Part shown: piece by piece, positions 1-11,985 of the stretch | Numbering within the stretch: position 1 is the first letter of the stretch | Layout of the letters: every line of letters starts with the position of its first letter | Assembly (NCBI GenBank): GCA_020002185.1 | Contig: CM034535.1 | Coordinates: 72,258,451 to 72,322,450 of the forward strand | Source of the DNA: Paraescarpia echinospica | Taxonomy: Eukaryota > Annelida > Polychaeta > Sabellida > Siboglinidae | DNA: 64,000 bases | Direction of reading: 5' to 3' | Program-made: the position numbers and the translations under genes | The notes under the pieces: model-generated | Databases searched by the model: none | What the model saw: the letters and a program-made list of their open reading frames with translations, nothing else | What the model was told of the DNA's origin: nothing

Positions 1-576
1 GGCGAATCGAACTTACCACACATTATCGTCTGTCGGGCAAGTCTCGTCCGGTCGGTCAACGGAGCAGGACACACACGGAACTCGAAATGTGTCTACAGGT
101 CCAGTGCATTGGTCTTATGTACCGGCAAGTTCACGTCACACAAACTTCGTGCCACGTATTTCGGGGGGTCAAGTCGATTTAAGCTATTGACATTACAGTT
201 CTTGATACGGTTGGATAGAGGCGAGTGACACAGCTGCGTCGTGATTGGCTAGGCGTATGACCCGCGATTCGCAGTGACGTCAGTGGACTTCCTCCTCATA
301 GAACGCTGCTCCGCGCGTGCAAATAGATAACCTTGAACCCAAAACTACGCAAGATATTTTTAACGATGTAGTCTAGTACAAATCATTTGTTGCAATATTC
401 CACTAAAGTTGAGTAAAATATCGGAATTTGTCACGTAAAAGCGCACTTTTTAGATTAGTCGTGAATAAAACCATATAAACATGTACGGTAGTTTGTTTGT
501 GTTTTGTGTAATTATTACATGTATTATTATATAAAATTGTGCCCGGGGCCCGACCATTCGGCATACTACATCAGTA
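1..576. other. non-coding stretch with promoter-like motifs, no gene found
   Basis: No open frame of interest is visible. A perfect CRE palindrome, TGACGTCA, lies at 275-282 and an inverted CCAAT box, ATTGGCT, at 244-250. The surrounding 200-310 bases are more GC-rich than the rest of this end. These motifs can mark a promoter, but no first exon was recognised on either side, so this is only a hint. Confidence 0.25.
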
Positions 577-960
577 GGGGTAAGACCACATTAAGGATTC
601 GTCCGCCATGGCATGGCACATGTCAGTCCAGTGAATACTAAATGTACTACTACATTAGATCTTTCACGAGGTAGCAATAAACATACGCTAGTCGCTCGCG
701 TATTCGCACAGTGGCTATTTTGCAGAACGCACCAATATTTCAAAATACGTCACCAGATTGGGGCGAAATTGAGGGGTGTCAGGTTTGGGTGGATTTTTCT
801 GAAAACTGAGGTATGAGAATTTTACGAGTTTTCCATAGCACTTGTGTCAATGGAGGTTAAATATGCTGTGAAATTTTCAAGAAAATTGTTTGTCAAATTT
901 AGCAGGAAATGAAGGAAACGTTATAATGGCCGCCTATGTAAAATTTAAATGTGGTCTTAC
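577..960 (+). mobile_element. MITE-like element, copy 1 (internal deletion)
   Basis: The left end is GGGGTAAGACCACATT and the right end carries its inverse, AATGTGGTCTTAC. The interior is almost identical to 3028-3482, with for example one A/C difference near 747. About 70 bases present in copy 2 (roughly 3059-3128) are missing here just after the left end. The outer Cs of the right terminus are absent. It has no transposase, so it is a non-autonomous DNA element. Superfamily is unassigned because no clear target duplication is visible. Confidence 0.7.
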
Positions 961-3027
961 TTCAAATTAGAAATACGCCCGTGTTATCACAAAAACTGCC
1001 AAAATGTGATTTGAGCGACGGGTGATGGTTTTTCGGCTGTATTTGGAAGCTGGTGTAGACCAGAATATCGTGCAGCTATTGCATACTGTTAGTATTACAC
1101 CTAAAAGAAGTTTTAAAAGTAATTAATAAGCCAGTTATTATGTGATATGCATGGAAAATAAAGTGATAATTTTGGTGGCGTGAAAGTTAAAAAGTACATT
1201 CCAAGCATGTTCTATGATATTGAGTACCACGAAAGCTTGTGTAAAAAGTATATATGTGTCAGGGTGTGGAGTTTCTTTTAAATCTACATCATGTGCAACG
1301 ATATTGACATATTTCCAGTAGGATGAATTTCGCCTTAGTTATATCATTTATATTTTTGTAAGCGACATCTATAAATGCGTGTTTCATAACCCCAATACTA
1401 ACGTGGGTGTTTCTGCTGTTCCAACTTGTCCTTCCTAATTATATGGCACTGATATATATCATACTTGGATCGCACAATAAGCAATAATGGGCACAGCAGG
1501 CAACATTTTGATTCCACCCCCCCCCCCCAACGCGGCCCTAATTTTAGTGAAATGTTGGCCACCATAGGAAGCAAGTTGTCCACACACTTCTACTAATCAG
1601 GCATCTAGCACCTATTTTTTATAGCAACATCCATACACTAACTGAGACAAGAAGAACAATTGAGAATCTACATAAATATACCACGAATGTAACAGAGAAT
1701 ATCATAACAGTGTGTGACTTTCCACATGTGCAGCGACCGCAATGATCCGAATTAGTTCATTTTTAGTCATAAAAATTAAAACTGGTCACCTAAGAGAAGG
1801 GTCATATGTTGAAATTGTGTACATGGACTGGCATGCTATCATTTTCAACGATCATGTGCTTTTCAGCTGTAATATAACCGAATCATACCGAAGTTTGCGC
1901 AAGGCAAGGCAGCTTAAACTAACTGTAGGCTGACGTCAACTACTCTGACAAGAAGCTGTTTTTTTCTACTGGTATTTTGTACGTTATATCCGTATATTTA
2001 ACATCAGAAATGTTTGTTAGTACCCTTTTAAGAATTTGGCGATGTTTGAATAAAATATGATTAGGACAATGGACTCGTTGATGTACTTGGAGAGATACTG
2101 GGTGCCACAACTGTCAACAACCTTTATCACGTGTCTTGGATGTCCTTGTCAAACGTTTGTTTCTTTCTGAAATTAACTATTTTGCTTGTAGTATCTCTTG
2201 TTTCCAATAATGTATGCACATCAGCGAAATATATAGTGGCCAAGTAATTGACGTGTGGCGATGTTTGGACACTCTGTATCAAGCAGAGATCAGCGCCTAT
2301 GTAAAAGTATGGCTATTTTAAGGGGGGTTAGGACAACAATTTGTGCGACGCAAGATACACGTTCCACTGGGCATCCCAGTTTTGGTTTCATAATGTACTA
2401 TGTATATACCTCAATTTACACCCAGCATTTTAGCCCGTTATCTACAATATAATTGTAGTTACCATCAAAAGACGCCTCTGTGCCGTTCAATATTGTGAAT
2501 ATTGTTGAAATGCCTGGCTTGTGCTTTTGACACCTACTGGTGTCGTACACGAGTGACATATAGTTCATGTTTGCATCAGATTATTTAGCATAGTTTGTGG
2601 GCATTACGTAATACAAAAATTCGTGAAGATTTGCAACGTGCATGTCCAATAAAATGCTGCTTAAAATAATGATTTTGTGTATTTTTTGCAAAAGAATACA
2701 ACATTTTATGAAAAATTACAAAAAAATATATTTCGTTAATATTCTATATATTTTATTCCCATATCGGTAAGATACTGTGTTGGCCTGTATGCTGTGCTCA
2801 GTACCATTCATACCAGGCAAACGTCGTATGTAATATAAAGTACCGAATAAGCATGTTTAAACCAACTCAAGGCGCTGTTTAGCTTGGAGGTGTGCACAGT
2901 TTGATGACGCATATTTTAATTGTTACTGAGACAGTGTAAATTTCCCCTTGTGGTTAATCTAGTTATATGTATAGCTTGATATAAATCTAACTTTCGTGAA
3001 GATTTGCAAGATTCAGGAGATCTATTT
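961..3027. other. AT-rich intergenic stretch, nothing recognised
   Basis: Both strands contain only short open frames with no recognisable domain. There is a C-rich run near 1516-1530. I see no tRNA, gene or clear repeat boundary in it. Confidence 0.4.
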
Positions 3028-3482
3028 GGGGTAAGACCACATTAAGGATTCGTCCGCCATTACCCACCGAAAGAGTGCCCTTGAAAATACCGTTTTGGTG
3101 GCATGTGTGAATTTTGTTCGAGCACTTTGGCATGGCACATGTCAGTCCAGTGAATACTAAATGTACTACTACATTAGATCTTTCACGAGGTAGCAATAAA
3201 CATACGCTAGTCGCTCGCGTATTCGCACAGTGGCTATTTTGCAGAACGCACCAATATTTCAAAATCCGTCACCAGATTGGGGCGAAATTGAGGGGTGTCA
3301 GGTTTGGGTGGATTTTTCTGAAAACTGAGGTATGAGAATTTTACGAGTTTTCCATAGCACTTGTGTCAATGGAGGTTAAATATGCTGTGAAATTTTCAAG
3401 AAAATTGTTTGTCAAATTTAGCAGGAAATGAAGGAAACGTTATAATGGCCGCCTATGTAAAATTTAAATGTGGTCTTACCCC
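3028..3482 (+). mobile_element. MITE-like element, copy 2 (fuller copy)
   Basis: Terminal inverted repeats are GGGGTAAGACCACATT at the left and AATGTGGTCTTACCCC at the right, giving a 455-bp element. It is a near-identical relative of 577-960 in the same orientation, about 2.4 kb away. The short open frame shared by both copies (starting MAHVSPVNTK) lies inside the element and resembles no known protein. Near-identity implies recent activity or gene conversion. Confidence 0.75.
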
Positions 3483-3579
3483 AGTATATGTTATGTATAT
3501 CGTACGGTTTACAGCGTGGTCGTGGTATCCAGTTCTTTGAACTGTTCAGAACCCCTTACATTTTACTCCTTGGCCAACC

Positions 3580-3670
3580 TGTTCAATTGCACGATCGAAC
3601 ACCGTCTCAACTTATCTGGGAAGAATTCAGCCACGCTGCAATTACTGTATACAAACTATTCGAAATAACA
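3580..3670 (+). repeat. dispersed repeat shared with 13848-13925
   Basis: The block around CTGGGAAGAATTCAGCCACG followed by CTGCAATTA recurs at 13873-13905 with few changes, and its upstream flank is similar too. At the second site it adjoins a tRNA-like sequence, so this is probably the body of a SINE-like repeat. Confidence 0.5.
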
Positions 3671-4160
3671 TTAATGCTATAGTGTAGTGTGGGGCAAAGC
3701 ACACCGCAGGGAAAAGCACACCCTGAACTATCTTAGTAGGTGCTACTTTTATTGGCACAATCTACAAATCAAATTATGCATATATTTATGATGTCAAACC
3801 ATTTTTGTTACGTTCGATTTTCTTAGAAACTGCAGCACAGTTAATTTTTAAAAGTTAGTTAAAACAATTTGAGTTTGTTTACCGATATTATATTGTATGT
3901 TTAATGTCTAATAGATTCTACAGTTTTGGACGGTTCCATAGCAAACACAAATGTGAAATAGGCACGCGAAAGCACATGGTTCACACGTACACAGTGTACG
4001 TATGCTATGAGAGGCGGCATTAGCTATTGCGAATAATTTTAATAATGTGACTTTTTGTAATGCAGTGGATTCAATGCAAATTAAAGCTTTTATATTATAA
4101 TAAAAATGATTGATATTATATAGATTTTATTTTTTCTTAGGGGGGTGCGTATTGGCCATC

Positions 4161-4163
4161 ACA

Positions 4164-4239
<76 letters not shown>

Positions 4240-4290
4240 CACACCACTCACCACATATGACATGCACCCACAACCACACACACACGCACA

Positions 4291-4352
<62 letters not shown>

Positions 4353-4372
4353 GCGCGCGCGACTATACACAT
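4161..4372. repeat. compound microsatellite (GCAC)n/(CA)n/(CG)n
   Basis: Consecutive ACGC/GCAC tetranucleotides run from about 4161 to 4228, followed by CA repeats with small interruptions to 4350 and a short CGCG block. All open frames here (Thr-His or Cys-Val runs) are repeat artefacts. Confidence 0.95.
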
Positions 4373-5610
4373 TTAAAAGATGCACTTTTTTAACTGTGTT
4401 TCTCATTTATAATTTATTAATTTAATTGGCATATATAGCAATTTAGTTTATTGTACGTGACGTTGTATTTTTGTAGCATGTGGTTTTTAGCATAACTTGA
4501 GAATCCTTTCAAACTATGGCATATCTATTTATCTGTCATATACGCTATATAACATACAATACTGAAGTCAAATAGACCCGGGGGGACACTTTTAGCATTA
4601 AAATGATACCTGAGTTGTTGAAATATCTTCAGTAGTTTTTGATGGAAGCAAATTTAATGCAATGTTTTGAGAAACAAGGTAATTGATTTTGATTATTTTT
4701 TGTGTAATGTTTCTTAATCTATGTATTCATAAATGCATGTGTTTCATTTGTTTTGAATTGTTTGTCGAGGAAAAAACTAGACGTTGAAAGTTGATATCAT
4801 AAGGTGTGTATTTCTGTCAAAATCATAAAATTGATGGCACATGACTCAAACAGCTATTTTTGACTCGTGCTTAGAATAGACCCGAGCAACTTAAAACGCG
4901 TTTTTTTCTGTGGCGGGACACGCATAATTAGTATAGCTATCATAAAGCTAACATACCTATTCTTCTGAATCGGAAGTGTTCATTGCGAAACGCAACTTCC
5001 GTAACTGCACAAAGGCAACAGACAAACGTCAATGACATTCAGTGCTGATCAAATTCACACACGCACATACACATAGGCTCCCTGTAGTCCATAACATAAT
5101 TCTTTCTTTACAATTATGTAACACTGAACTAGTCATATTACCGGTTCTTTATGACGAAATGTCGGAATGCTGATTCGCAAACCAAATAGGCCTATTATAT
5201 GTACTCCGGTAACGTAACTGTCAACACACAATAGAAGAAAAAAAAAACACGGGGACCGGTGGAAAATAGCCAGGATATAGATATACATTTGAAAGATGCA
5301 TACAAAAACATGCAAGCACCCTCCCACGTACGGACGCGTGCACGTATGCACATACGTACGTATGCACGCACGCACGCACGCACATACACGTACACATGCA
5401 CGCATGCCAGCAACTACGCACTACAGTGGCATGTGCGTAGCCTAACGTTTGGGCTGAAACGAGCACAATGATATATACAAGAGCGCCACTACACCTTTAC
5501 AAAGATTGCATCGAGTGCGTTCGAAAGGTGTTGATTCTATTCGCGTCATTCAATTTCTGGGAGGTTGTGGCAGGGCCTACTGTAGTTTCTGTGACTGCAA
5601 TCAACATTTC
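4373..5610. other. intergenic stretch with short CA/GCAC-rich tract
   Basis: No gene recognised. A degenerate ACGC/ACAT-rich simple-sequence tract lies at about 5326-5408. Confidence 0.4.
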
Positions 5611-6261
5611 AACGCTATATTTTGAAAGACGAATGTGGATGAAATGGACTACTAACGCTACCCCAATATTTTACTATTCATGCTAGTATTTAAAAAAACA
5701 GTCATGAAATACCCACTGGCTGTAATTCACAGATGACAACCAATTGGATTTATCATTTGTATGTCATAAGCTTCCTAAAACACAGTGGCGTAAATTCCTA
5801 TGGGTTGACGGGAGGCTACCCTTTACTGACGGACCAACCAGCTGGTGCTGAGGGCGACACCACCAGGGCACCGCGATGTGCTAGAATGTTTTCAAGCCAT
5901 TGACATCACACTCAGCCACAAACAATGAAATAACTTGGCGCAACAGTCTGTCCAAAGTTTACAGTACGATATTTACGAACGGGCTTAGTTACAATGCTGT
6001 GATCAAAATACAAAATGGGTTTCAAATGGCAGAAGATCTAAATAAGTATCTCTTAGCAGCGCTGTAGACGGAAAATATACGTGAATGTTTTACAACCGGT
6101 GAGTTATTAAATTTTGAGGGGATATAAATCAGATCACAGGGAACAATTATTCTAATTCTTGGGAGTCTTGACAATTGAGAAGACATGAGATAACACATGA
6201 GAACACCACCACCACCACCAACACCAACACCACCACCACCACCACCACCACCACCACCACC

Positions 6262-6321
<60 letters not shown>

Positions 6322-6442
6322 GGCGGTGGTGGTGTTTGTATGTGTGTGTGTGTGTGGGAGGGGGTACACGTGTGCTCGTATGCAGGCGTGCGCGCGCGCG
6401 CGCGTGTGTGTTTGTGTTAAGTGTGCGTGTGAGAGACAGACG

Positions 6443-6486
<44 letters not shown>

Positions 6487-6505
6487 TATATATATATATA
6501 TATAC

Positions 6506-6536
<31 letters not shown>

Positions 6537-6989
6537 TGTAGATAGAAAGACACGGGGCGTGCATGCGTGTGCGTGCGATAGTGCGTGCATGTATCCCATC
6601 ATATCCTTCTCCCGCCTTTGTCGGCGCTTGCCCCTAGTACTTCCCCTGTCACGATTCCCGCCAGTAGTCTTTTCCCCAATGTTCTATAAGGAGTTAGCGG
6701 GATGTTAAAGTGAACAAAAGTGAAAGATGTTCGCTTGAGGCTGCAACTGGACGTGTATTGGTTGTTCACGCGTGACGTCAGATGACATTCATTTAATGCC
6801 GGAGTCAGGGAATTTATTGAAGTTTTCAATATAAATATTAAGAAAACCGTCACAGAAGTTAACAAGTCTTTGACACTGTAAAAGTATTTTTTTATATAAA
6901 CCTTGGACTGCACGGTTTTGTTATATACAAACATGATGTCGCTCACATCACCTTGGAAGATTACGTTACCAACTGCAGAATAGTAAAAC
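5611..6989 (+). repeat. left arm of a ~1.4-kb inverted duplication
   Basis: This arm is the reverse complement of about 11212-12602, with high identity outside the microsatellites. Matching landmarks include the block ending TTGGAAGATTACGTTACC near 6970 (inverted near 11225) and CAGTGGCGTAAATTCCTA at 5783 (inverted at about 12420). It holds ACC/ACT, GT, GA, TA and GACA microsatellites at about 6206-6538. The poly-Thr and poly-Ser frames are repeat translation, not genes. Confidence 0.85.
6206..6538. repeat. microsatellite cluster (ACC)n(ACT)n...(GA)n(TA)n(GACA)n
   Basis: Trinucleotide ACC then ACT runs lie at about 6206-6320, with GT/GC-rich sequence to 6415, GA repeats at about 6452-6484, TA at 6485-6503 and GACA at 6508-6537. 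A length-variant counterpart sits in the opposite arm at 11697-12032. Confidence 0.95.
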
Positions 6990-7289
6990 ATAACTTTTCA
7001 GCAGTGTAGACTGGTAGAAAATACATTGTCTACAAGTTTACTCCCCACAAAAACGCACGACCCACGGCACACGACCATTCATGGTCATACTCTAAAGATC
7101 AACTCCTTAGATCTTCTCTTAGTCTACATTGACTTTGCAATTCAAATCCGTCCAATGTACCTGCTGAAGCCCCTCTTTGCGGAGTCATTAACAAGGTGGG
7201 GGTTGGACAGAAATTCTGTAATCTTGATCGTATATAATGTCACGAGAAAGCGGCCCAGCACTATTCTTGGCCTATAAAACCTATCATCT

Positions 7290-7870
7290 CCCAGAGCAAC
7301 TCACCTCTCGGACACGCCTGTTTACCGATGACAACATATGTGCTAAAGCCAACAAGACCCTAGGCTTCTGACGTCTCACCATCAAGATCAGCGCCACCCA
7401 GCTGAAGGAGACAGCATACAAAACCTTCGTTCGTCCCATAATGGAGTATGCATGCACAGTCTGGGACCCCTACGCACAGCGCAACATTGACAAGATCGAG
7501 GCAGTTTGTGGTCAACCAGTACCAGAATACATCTAGTGTCACTACAATGATCAACAGACTCAACTCCCTCCGCAGAAAGGTTGCAATATTGACCATGTTA
7601 CATGAAATCCTTAAAAACCAAGCAGTAGTCGATCGTTCCAAACTCGTTCCTTCCCCGATCAGGTAAAGAAGAGGGCACTTACACCAGCTCTGCCAGATCC
7701 AGTGCAGAACCAAGTACAGACAACATTCTTTCAGTACCATCAAAGCCTGGAACGATCTGCCCGAAACAACTGTGGCTGTCAGCACCCTTGAAACTTTGAA
7801 AGCAAGGGTGCCACAAACTTAGATCTTCCAAAGTTCCATAGTTAGATTAGATATAGCCACTATAGGGGTA
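7290..7870 (+). pseudogene. degenerate LINE reverse-transcriptase C-terminal fragment
   Basis: Translated pieces read like the end of a CR1/jockey-type LINE ORF2. TSRTRLFTDD resembles the RT catalytic FADD box with one change. KTLGF and LKETAYKTFVRPIMEYAC are the usual 'thumb' region, followed by VWDPYAQRNIDKIEAV and a tail with DRSKLVPSP. The frame is broken by stops and shifts, and a deletion joins the FADD region to KTLGF. It is a dead 5'-truncated copy lying in the spacer between the inverted arms. Confidence 0.75.
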
Positions 7871-8552
7871 CGTATCTTATTTTAACTTTCATTTACTTAC
7901 TTATTATTTATTTATTTGTATTTATTAGTTTTATTTTTTGGGTAATGTTCTTATGTTCTTTTTTATTGGGTTTGTTTTATTATCAATTTTATTTTTGTTA
8001 TAGTGAATGTTCTCCATAGGTCTGACTATCTAGATATTCTTCTCTTGGTATAAACAATTCCTACCTCCCAAAGAGCGGCAGAATAATCAGCATGTTGATT
8101 GTGGCCGCCAAATGGATGATAATGACGATGAAGTGTTTTAAACGACCAATGCTGCCACCTGCTGGATAAATGTGAAGACGCCACTATGTCTGTATTAAGT
8201 GTACCCAGTAGGCGGCATAACTTGTTCACAACTAGGCGTTGCCAAATCAGCGATCGTAAAAAACATGCAATTTTGTCTATGTGTAAGACGAGTAGACATA
8301 CGCCAGGCATCACAGTTGTTCTTGTCATTGTTACCTTAAAAGTCTTAAATTTAATTTCGCGCTGCGCAAATGAATGCAATTTTACCCAGGATGCTTTGCC
8401 TAGATCCGAAATGCGTATGTGCATGCGTACGTGCATGCGTACTTCTTGTATACATGCATGTCCACTATTTAAATGTACACGAATAAACAATTACCTGTTT
8501 GTAACATTGTTGACTTGCTGACATATTCAAATACATTACCTGCATGGGCATG
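7871..8552. other. spacer, no gene recognised
   Basis: AT-rich sequence follows the LINE fragment. The 8186-8521 open frame resembles no known protein. Confidence 0.35.
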
Positions 8553-8725
8553 GGCTGAAACACTGGCGTATTTAGAGGGGGCGATGGGGCGGTCGCCCCC
8601 CCCCCCTCCCAACAGTCGCACGACAGCTGTCAGCTCTGTTGTGCGCTGGACAGGGCAGTACTCGCCCGTTTGAGCCACTTCGCCAAGTGTTAAAAAACAG
8701 GGACCAATAAATACTAACAGAAATG

Positions 8726-8782
8726 ATTGTCTCAAAACCACCGACAACACTATAATAGTGTTGTCGGTGGTTTTGAGACAAT
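8726..8782. repeat. perfect 28-bp-arm inverted repeat (hairpin)
   Basis: Arms of 28 bases, starting ATTGTCTCAAAACC and ending GGTTTTGAGACAAT, are separated by one base. The palindrome is perfect and lies inside the hAT-like element, 140 bp before its tandem array. Confidence 0.95.
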
Positions 8783-8865
8783 TAATAATAGCGATCCATC
8801 AAAGTGCAAAGGTAGCGCCATCTAGCGGCGATCATTTGGAATGTGGATGACGCGGCAGCTTCCTT

Positions 8866-9749
8866 GAAGATAACACGTTTTGTTTGGAGACTGTTTAAGC
8901 CAATTGAAGATAACACGTTTTGTTTGGAGACTGTTTAAGCCAATTGAAGATAACACGTTTTGTTTGGAGACTGTTTAAGCCAATTGAAGATAACACGTTT
9001 TGTTTGGAGACTGTTTAAGCCAATTGAAGATAACACGTTTTGTTTGGAGACTGTTTAAGCCAATTGTTGTCAACATCTACTCTTCTGGTAAGTGTCAGGC
9101 TGTGTTATACTTTATAAAGATAACACGTTTTGTTTGGAGACTGTTTGAGCCAATTGTTGTCAACATCTACTCTTCTGGTAAGTGTCAGGCTGTGTTATAC
9201 TTTATAAAGATAACACGTTTTGTTTGGACACTGTTTAGGCCAATTGTTGTCAACATCTACTCTTCTGGTAAGTGTCAGGCTGTGTTATACTTTATAAAGA
9301 TAACACGTTTTGTTTGGAGACTGTTTATGCCAATTGTTGTCAACATCTACTCTTCTGGTAAGTGTCAGGCTGTGTTATACTTTATAAAGATAACACGTTT
9401 TGTTTGGACACTGTTTAAGCCAATTGTTGTCAACATCTACTCTTCTGGTAAGTGTCAGGCTGTGTTATACTTTATAAAGATAACACGTTTTGTTTGGAGA
9501 CTGTTTAAGCCAATTGTTGTCAACATCTACTCTTCTGGTAAGTGTCAGGCTGTGTTATACTTTATAAAGATAACACGTTTTGTTTGGAGACTGTTTGAGC
9601 CAATTGTTGTCAACATCTACTCTTCTGGTAAGTGTCAGGCTGTGTTATACTTTATAAAGATAACACGTTTTGTTTGGAGACTGTTTGAGCCAATTGTTGT
9701 CAACATCTACTCTTCTGGTAAGTGTCAGGCTGTGTTATACTTTATAAAG
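8866..9749. repeat. two-stage minisatellite: 40-bp unit x5, then 90-bp unit x7.6
   Basis: Five copies of a 40-bp unit start at 8866, 8906, 8946, 8986 and 9026. From 9066 the period becomes exactly 90 bp (starts at 9066, 9156, 9246, 9336, 9426, 9516, 9606, and a partial at 9696). The longer unit contains the 40-bp motif plus a 50-bp segment holding TCTTCTGGTAAGTGTCAGG. Variation is confined to a few positions, such as TTTAAGCC, TTTGAGCC and TTTATGCC. Because 90 is a multiple of 3, the array gives an open frame with a 30-residue period, which I regard as incidental. Confidence 0.95.
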
Positions 9750-10121
9750 CAATACTTTCAATTTATAATTGAATCACCGTGTGTGATAGAGAATTGTGCA
9801 CCCTTAGTTACACTGATTTACATGTTTAATTATAATGACCCGGTTGTGTGATACTAGGAAGATGGAGGACACCAGGGAGTACTGTTTGGTAGTTCATTAT
9901 AATGACACTGAACGTACGGCGCTATGTAGGCATTGTGCACGCACATATATAAGGTTACATCCAGAATATTTTAGCCAGTATGAAACTCCCCCACTCTGCT
10001 TTTTTGATGTTATTAAGATTAATCACCAGGGTTATCACCCTGAGAGTCGGCTTGGAGAGGGTGGGTTCACATGTTTTTGCCCCCCCCCATGACAAATCCC
10101 GAATACGCCGCTGGGCTGAAA

Positions 10122-11211
10122 CAAGTATAATGTAGTGCAACGGGATTAAATATTGTACGAACCAATGTATACAATCTGTATACAATTAGGAGACTGCCAC
10201 ATACATCTCGACAATAGCATAACATCGTCATATTAAACAAATATTAAACACACACTGTCAAATCACGACCCTATTTTATTTCTGGAAAGCTAGCGTAGGC
10301 CTACGTGCAATGGCGGATTATGACATTCGTGGACCCTAGACACGCCACACTTTCATGGGTCCTATAGGTATAGATCCAGGGGCGGATCCAGAGATGGTAC
10401 CGTAGTGAGGTTTACCAAAAATCTCCACTGGCGCCGGAACGAAATTAATATTGGGTGGGCTGAGCCGGATCTTCAGCACGACTTCGTCGGATCATGACAT
10501 CGGAAGACGGAGGGGAGGGGGTGCCGTTAAAGCTTTGCCTTCTTTGTAGTAAGGGATGCAGTGACACCGTAATAATGTCTGTTAAACATTCAAACATATT
10601 ATAGGGCCTACATCAGGAAACATTGAAACTTATGCAGAGTAGCCAAAACTCGCCAAATCATGTCTTGCTAGCTGGGTTTTCGGTAATATTCAGTCCATAA
10701 AAATATGTTCGGTTATTTTCGTGGGCCCCTGGCCTTCGTAGGTCCTAGGCACGTGCCTATAAAGCGCGTGTGCGCGCGCGTGTGTGTATGCGTGTGCGTG
10801 CGTGTGTGCGTGGCGGACTGCGCGCGTGTTCAGCCTAGATAGCTGTGTGCACAGGTCAAAGCAGCTCATTTTTTTATCTCAAAAACATACGTCTTCATAA
10901 TCTATTGGTGTTGACCTCGATGCAGGTTTGCTTGCCAGTGCAAGTGAAAGTATGCATACTGCAATGTTTATGCTACATAGCGTATTGTGTAGCTGGTGGT
11001 CTGTCGGTACGTCATAACTGTAGGCACATCAAGCCCCTATAGACTGGAAATGCGATGGGTTCAAGCGCACCCCCAGTTCCGGTCGAGATCTCAAGGGGAG
11101 CAGTTGGAGGCATTTGGGAGTCTCAAGGCGGTACAGTTGGAGGTTTACCGAGAGCCAAAAGGGGGTGCAGTTAGTGATTTTGGGGAGCCCTAAAAAGCAC
11201 CCCGCCTCTTT
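10122..11211. other. spacer with possible transposon ends and GT-rich tract
   Basis: CAGGGGCGGATCCAG at about 10377 looks like a hAT-type terminus, but no matching inverted end was found. A GT/GC-rich simple tract lies at 10765-10830. No gene recognised. Confidence 0.35.
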
Positions 11212-11690
11212 TACTATTCTGCAGTTGGTAACGTAATCTTCCAAGGTGAGGTGAGCGACATCATGTTTGTATATAACAAAACCGTGCAGTCCAAGGTTTA
11301 TATAAAAAAATACTTTTACAGTGTCAAAGGCTTGTTAACTTCCGTGACGGTTTTCTTAATATTTATATTGAAAACTTCAATAAATTCCCTGACTCTGGCA
11401 TTAAATGAATGTCATCTGACGTCACGCGTGAACAACCAATACACGTCCAGTTGCAGCCTCAAGCGAACATCTTTCACTTTTGTTCACTTTCACATCCCGC
11501 TAACTCCTTATAGAACATTGGGAAAAAGAATACTAGCGGGAATCGTGACAGGGGAAGTATTAGGGGCAAGCGCCGACAAAGGCGGGAGAAGGATATGATG
11601 GGATATATGCACGCACTATCGCACGCACACGCATGCACGCCCCCTGTCTTTCTATCTACATGTCTCTGTCTCTGTCTGACTGTCTGTCCG

Positions 11691-11734
<44 letters not shown>

Positions 11735-11855
11735 CGTCTGTCTGTCTCACACGCACACATAACATACACACACATACACACACACACGCGCACGCACGCC
11801 TGCATACGAGCACACGTGTCCCCCCCACACACATACAAACAACACCATCACCGCC

Positions 11856-11931
<76 letters not shown>

Positions 11932-11953
11932 ATAGTAGTAGTAGTAGTAGTAA

Positions 11954-11985
<32 letters not shown>

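Larger units (their letters stand above)
8561..10113. mobile_element. non-autonomous hAT-like DNA transposon with 8-bp target duplication
   Basis: The left end reads CACTGGCGTATT and the right end is AATACGCCGCTG, so the termini are imperfect inverted repeats, each followed inward by a long G/C homopolymer stretch. The 8-bp sequence GGCTGAAA occurs immediately outside both ends (8553-8560 and 10114-10121). Eight-base target duplications and CA-GYGGCGTA-like ends are typical of the hAT superfamily. No transposase is encoded in the 1553 bp. Inside are a perfect hairpin (8726-8782) and a two-stage tandem repeat (8866-9749). Confidence 0.8.

Noticed and set aside
613..816. 67-73-codon frame duplicated at 3114-3335
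   Set aside because: Lies within the two MITE-like copies; duplication explains the shared frame and no protein family is recognised.
6022..6564. 180-codon minus-strand frame rich in Ser/Gly
   Set aside because: Translation of trinucleotide and dinucleotide microsatellites in the inverted arm.
8866..9749. CRISPR-like regular repeat array
   Set aside because: The repeats are contiguous and the 'spacers' are identical, the host is an animal and no cas genes exist. It is a minisatellite.
9000..9851. 283-codon open frame with 30-residue repeats
   Set aside because: It is the translation of a 90-bp minisatellite inside a non-autonomous transposon. The frame stays open only because the period is a multiple of three and there is no recognisable protein domain.
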